DNA of 8,126 nucleotides from Oscillospiraceae bacterium (GTDB lineage: Bacteria; Bacillota; Clostridia; WRCU01): the NCBI GenBank assembly GCA_009783805.1, contig WRCU01000054.1, positions 1 through 8,126 on the forward strand. The letters are read 5' to 3'. Made by a program: the position numbers and the translations under genes. Below, one piece after another: positions 5,734 to 8,126 of this stretch (position 1 is its first letter; every line of letters starts with the position of its first letter). The notes below the pieces were generated by a model. That model saw nothing but the letters and a program-made list of their open reading frames with translations, did no database searches and was not told where the DNA came from.

Positions 5734-6870
5734 TCAGCCGCGTATGCGTTCGTCGATGCGGCCTACCATCCCCTTGAACCTTAGGCCCTCCTCATGCGTC
5801 CCGTAGCCCGTCGGCATGAACCCGCCCCTCACGAACGTCTCGTACAGGGCCTCGTCCGGCTGCTCCGCGCCGGGATCAAATATAGACTTCGCGCTCATCG
5901 AGAGCCCGCCGAAGAGCCGGATGCCCCTTTCCTCGGTCATGGCCAGGAAGCCGAGCATGTCCTCCCTGGTCTTGCCCATCCCCCTCATGATGGTCACGTC
6001 CATGGACCGCGGGCCGCAGGCCAGGCACGCGTCCATGTAACCCGGAAAGTAAGGCCCGCAGGTATGGAGGTGCCCGTTCCCGAACGCGGAGAAGACCTTC
6101 TTGTTGCTGGGCCCGCATACCCTCATGTGAAGCTCCGGCGTAATGACGGATATGTAGTCGTCCCAAAGCATGCCGCCGCACCTGCCGGGTATCGGGTTGC
6201 TGTGGTTGTGGGCGTAGTTCCCGGGGCCCGCCCACTTTTCCATGAGCCCCGAAAGCTTTATTATCCCGTCGGCGACCTTGTCCAGGAACGCCGCGGTCAG
6301 CTCAGGCTCGTCGATCATGGCCATCATGAGCTCTTCGTTGGGCATGAGCTTGATGGCCGTCCCCAGCGGCGACTGGTAGTCAGGCGGGCCCACCGGGACC
6401 TGCCCGTCCGTGGCGTCCACGAACCGCTCCACGTGCTCCTTGAGCATGGCCCCCCATTCAGTCTTCTCGAAGTCGAATTCGTTCGTCAGCCTGCCCGCTT
6501 CGTATATGTCCTTATATATCCGGCCTTTGGTATACGGGGGGTCCAGCTCCACGACCAGCTGCTCCGCGCCGTAGATGGAGGCCAGGATCCCCTGCCCGAA
6601 GTAGTATAGGTGCATCACGGGCAGGAAGTCGCAGTCGGGGAATGAGTCGAACGCGTGCTGCAGCGCCGCCAGGTGCCCTTCCAGCGCTACGTCCGAGCCG
6701 CTGAGCATCTCCTTGAAGTTATGGGGGTTGCCGGCCATCCAGGTGTTGTTCTTTGGGGCGCCCACGCCGAACACGAAAGGCGTCCGTTCGGTATCCTCAC
6801 CCCCGTACCACCTGTCGCGTAGGTCCATGGCCTCCGCGACCCTGTCTTTGCTGAACTTTAATTTTTGCAT
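5734..6870 (-). CDS. URO-D-superfamily protein (putative methyltransferase, HTCG type)
   Basis: 378 residues. The fold is recognised by R-T-P-F-V-F-G-V-G near the N-terminus, G-P-P-D-Y-Q-S-P-L-G-T-A in mid-protein, W-D-D-Y-I-S-V-I-T-P-E, and H-L-H-T-C-G-P (H269, C271). H-T-C followed by C282 and C285 resembles the H-X-C-Xn-C zinc site that activates thiols in MtaA/MtbA-type methylcobamide:CoM methyltransferases, although the spacing to the last Cys is much shorter than there. The R-Q-A-G-R-Y signature of HemE is missing, so heme synthesis is unlikely. Cytoplasmic. ATG at 6870 has a perfect GGAGG (6881-6877) 6 nt upstream. The gene lies 55 bp after another URO-D gene on the same strand, with which it shares the D-D-(Y/W)-I-S-V and H-T-C-G-P motifs, so the two look like diverged paralogues in one operon. 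Methyl transfer is inference; an uncharacterised lyase or transferase is equally possible. Confidence 0.85.
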   Translation of the reverse strand: MQKLKFSKDRVAEAMDLRDRWYGGEDTERTPFVFGVGAPKNNTWMAGNPHNFKEMLSGSDVALEGHLAALQHAFDSFPDCDFLPVMHLYYFGQGILASIYGAEQLVVELDPPYTKGRIYKDIYEAGRLTNEFDFEKTEWGAMLKEHVERFVDATDGQVPVGPPDYQSPLGTAIKLMPNEELMMAMIDEPELTAAFLDKVADGIIKLSGLMEKWAGPGNYAHNHSNPIPGRCGGMLWDDYISVITPELHMRVCGPSNKKVFSAFGNGHLHTCGPYFPGYMDACLACGPRSMDVTIMRGMGKTREDMLGFLAMTEERGIRLFGGLSMSAKSIFDPGAEQPDEALYETFVRGGFMPTGYGTHEEGLRFKGMVGRIDERIRG

Positions 6871-6925
6871 GGTAGGCCTCCATTCCTGATCGTATTCTTC
6901 CCCGCCGAAACCCTGACTTTCCGGA

Positions 6926-8098
6926 TCACAATCCCAACTCGGCGGCCAACTTTACCGCGTATCTTGGGTCGCCGTATGCTTGGAACATCATGCGCCCCCC
7001 CTCCGAAAGCCTACGGATTTGATCCGGGGCGACTTTTTCCTCCCCTTCCATGAGCGACCCGTCGGGCATGCCGAACGAGCAGAACGTGTAGCGCCCCCCG
7101 ATCGCCCCCTTCATCTCGGCCAGCATGCCGTATGTCTTGGAAGTCCCCTTTATGAATGCCGTCTCGAACCCCTCGAGGCCGGCGAGCCCGCCCATCAGGT
7201 CGGCTATCTGCAGCGTGGGGCCGCAGGTATGCAAAAAAAGCGGCCCGACCTCCCTGCGCATCATGCCGTAGGACGAGGAGAAGCATTGTTTGAAGTCATC
7301 GGGGTCCACGACCGATATCCAGTCGTCCACCATCAGGCCCTTGACGCGCGGGGGCGCGAGGAACCGCGCTCGAGGCCTGAAGCGGTCAGGCCCACCGGCG
7401 GCCGCGAACAGCCCCTTGATGAAGTCGGCCATCACCCCGGTTACCATGAGCGCCAAGGACTCCATGCGCCTAGGGTCCTCCTTGACCGCCATGAGGCCGG
7501 CCTCCTCCGGGACGACGCGCAGGGCGTTGGTGCTGGGGCCCTGCAGCTGCGGGTACGTGATCTCGACGGTGTCCCCTAGGGCGTCACCCAGGCTTTCCGC
7601 GATGAACCCCGCGCATTCGGCCGACCGCTTAAACCGTCCGTCTCGGCCGACGTCCGGCTGCCTTAGTCGGCCCACCTCGGACATGTCGCCTATGGCGTGC
7701 CTCGTTATCTTTATGCCGTTCGCCCCGAGGTTTATGTACTCCGTCCCGAACAGGCTCGCCACGAACCCGGACCCGCCGAGGTCAGGAAGCCCGACCGAAG
7801 GCACGTAGTCGTATCGCGGCAGCGTCTCCAGGTTGAGGATGCAATGCCAGAGCGAGCCCGCCAGGTGCGCCTTGTTCGGCGTGTCCTCCCAAGGCCGCGC
7901 CTTCCGCGGCTCGACTTCGAAATAATGCGCCCCGAACTCCATGTAGGGGCCCTCGGGCGTGACCCCGGCATAGACGTCGGCCGCCTTGCTCCTGGTGCGC
8001 TCGATCCGGCCGCGGAAACATTCGGCGGCCTCACCGAAGATCCTTACCGCATCTTCCAGACTCCCCGCCTCACGGTAGCGGTCAGCGAACGATGCCAT
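6926..8098 (-). CDS. URO-D-superfamily protein, divergent (HTCG type)
   Basis: 390 residues. The N-terminal half is divergent: it opens with a predicted helical, charged segment (S-L-E-D-A-V-R-I-F-G-E-A-A-E) instead of the usual R-V-P segment. The C-terminal half is clearly URO-D-like, with D-D-W-I-S-V-V-D-P-D-D-F, L-F-L-H-T-C-G-P (H290, C292), and a C340 that could complete an H-X-C-Xn-C zinc site. Y-P-Q-L-Q-G-P-S-T-N-A-L-R matches the mid-domain 'GP...p...' region of the neighbour. Start ATG at 8098 has GGAGG (8108-8104) 5 nt upstream. No signal peptide. Stop at 6926 is followed 55 bp on by the second URO-D gene, probably in the same transcript. The promoter lies beyond the window or further upstream of 8126. 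Function unknown; a thiol- or cobamide-dependent methyltransferase is the best guess. Not HemE. Confidence 0.78.
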   Translation of the reverse strand: MASFADRYREAGSLEDAVRIFGEAAECFRGRIERTRSKAADVYAGVTPEGPYMEFGAHYFEVEPRKARPWEDTPNKAHLAGSLWHCILNLETLPRYDYVPSVGLPDLGGSGFVASLFGTEYINLGANGIKITRHAIGDMSEVGRLRQPDVGRDGRFKRSAECAGFIAESLGDALGDTVEITYPQLQGPSTNALRVVPEEAGLMAVKEDPRRMESLALMVTGVMADFIKGLFAAAGGPDRFRPRARFLAPPRVKGLMVDDWISVVDPDDFKQCFSSSYGMMRREVGPLFLHTCGPTLQIADLMGGLAGLEGFETAFIKGTSKTYGMLAEMKGAIGGRYTFCSFGMPDGSLMEGEEKVAPDQIRRLSEGGRMMFQAYGDPRYAVKLAAELGL

Positions 8099-8126
8099 GC
8101 GCCCCTCCCCTTCCCCGGCCCCACTC

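Noticed and set aside
5794..6609. A 271-codon open frame on the plus strand
   Set aside because: It is antisense to the URO-D gene at 5734-6870, which has a perfect SD and clear motifs. The frame is a compositional shadow.
1178..8098. Heme biosynthesis (HemE) for the three URO-D-like genes
   Set aside because: None has the N-terminal R-Q-A-G-R-Y substrate-binding signature of HemE, and no other heme genes are nearby.
1..8126. CRISPR arrays, tRNA or rRNA genes, insertion sequences
   Set aside because: I saw no regularly spaced direct repeats, no tRNA-like cloverleaf or rRNA segment, and no transposase motif or terminal inverted repeat. The non-coding gaps are all under about 215 bp.

Overview
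The window is G+C-rich and almost fully coding. It holds seven protein genes, five on the minus strand and two on the plus strand. Five features bear on the host: a strong G+C third-position bias combined with AGG (Arg) and regular ATA (Ile) codons, strong purine-rich Shine-Dalgarno (SD) sequences, a probable TTG start, bacterial -10-like promoters, and several URO-D-superfamily proteins beside a glycoside hydrolase, a sulfatase and an aldo/keto reductase. Together they suggest an anaerobic, carbohydrate-degrading bacterium. A high-GC Clostridia-type Bacillota is my best guess, but this is inference and other glycan-degrading phyla are possible.

Left block, minus strand (3811 down to 1): a sulfatase, then a URO-D-superfamily protein, then the N-terminal 391 residues of a GH106-like glycoside hydrolase that runs off the window. 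The last two genes are 2 bp apart and very likely translationally coupled. An 81-bp gap with a strong imperfect hairpin separates the sulfatase from the URO-D gene. The hydrolase gene is one of the more informative genes here.

Middle (3812-4024): a 213-bp divergent promoter region. It has an extended -10 facing the sulfatase, a -35/-10 pair facing the phosphatase, the same octamer at both -10 sites and a perfect 14-bp palindrome between them.

Plus-strand block (4025-5643): a histidine-phosphatase-family enzyme (probable TTG start), then an aldo/keto reductase with an intact D/Y/K/H tetrad. A 90-bp convergent gap with a GC-rich hairpin follows.

Right block, minus strand (8098 down to 5734): two further URO-D-superfamily proteins. 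Unlike the first, both carry an H-T-C-G motif that resembles the zinc-binding H-X-C of cobamide-dependent methyltransferases.

Functional reading (inference): this looks like an accessory catabolic locus for a decorated, possibly sulfated and deoxysugar-containing, glycan or glycoside. The hydrolase and sulfatase would strip the substrate, and the aldo/keto reductase would process a carbonyl or sugar product. The three URO-D-fold proteins are not HemE and may be methyltransferases acting on O-methyl or similar groups. No transporter, regulator, corrinoid protein or sulfatase-maturase is present, so the pathway cannot be closed from this sequence alone.
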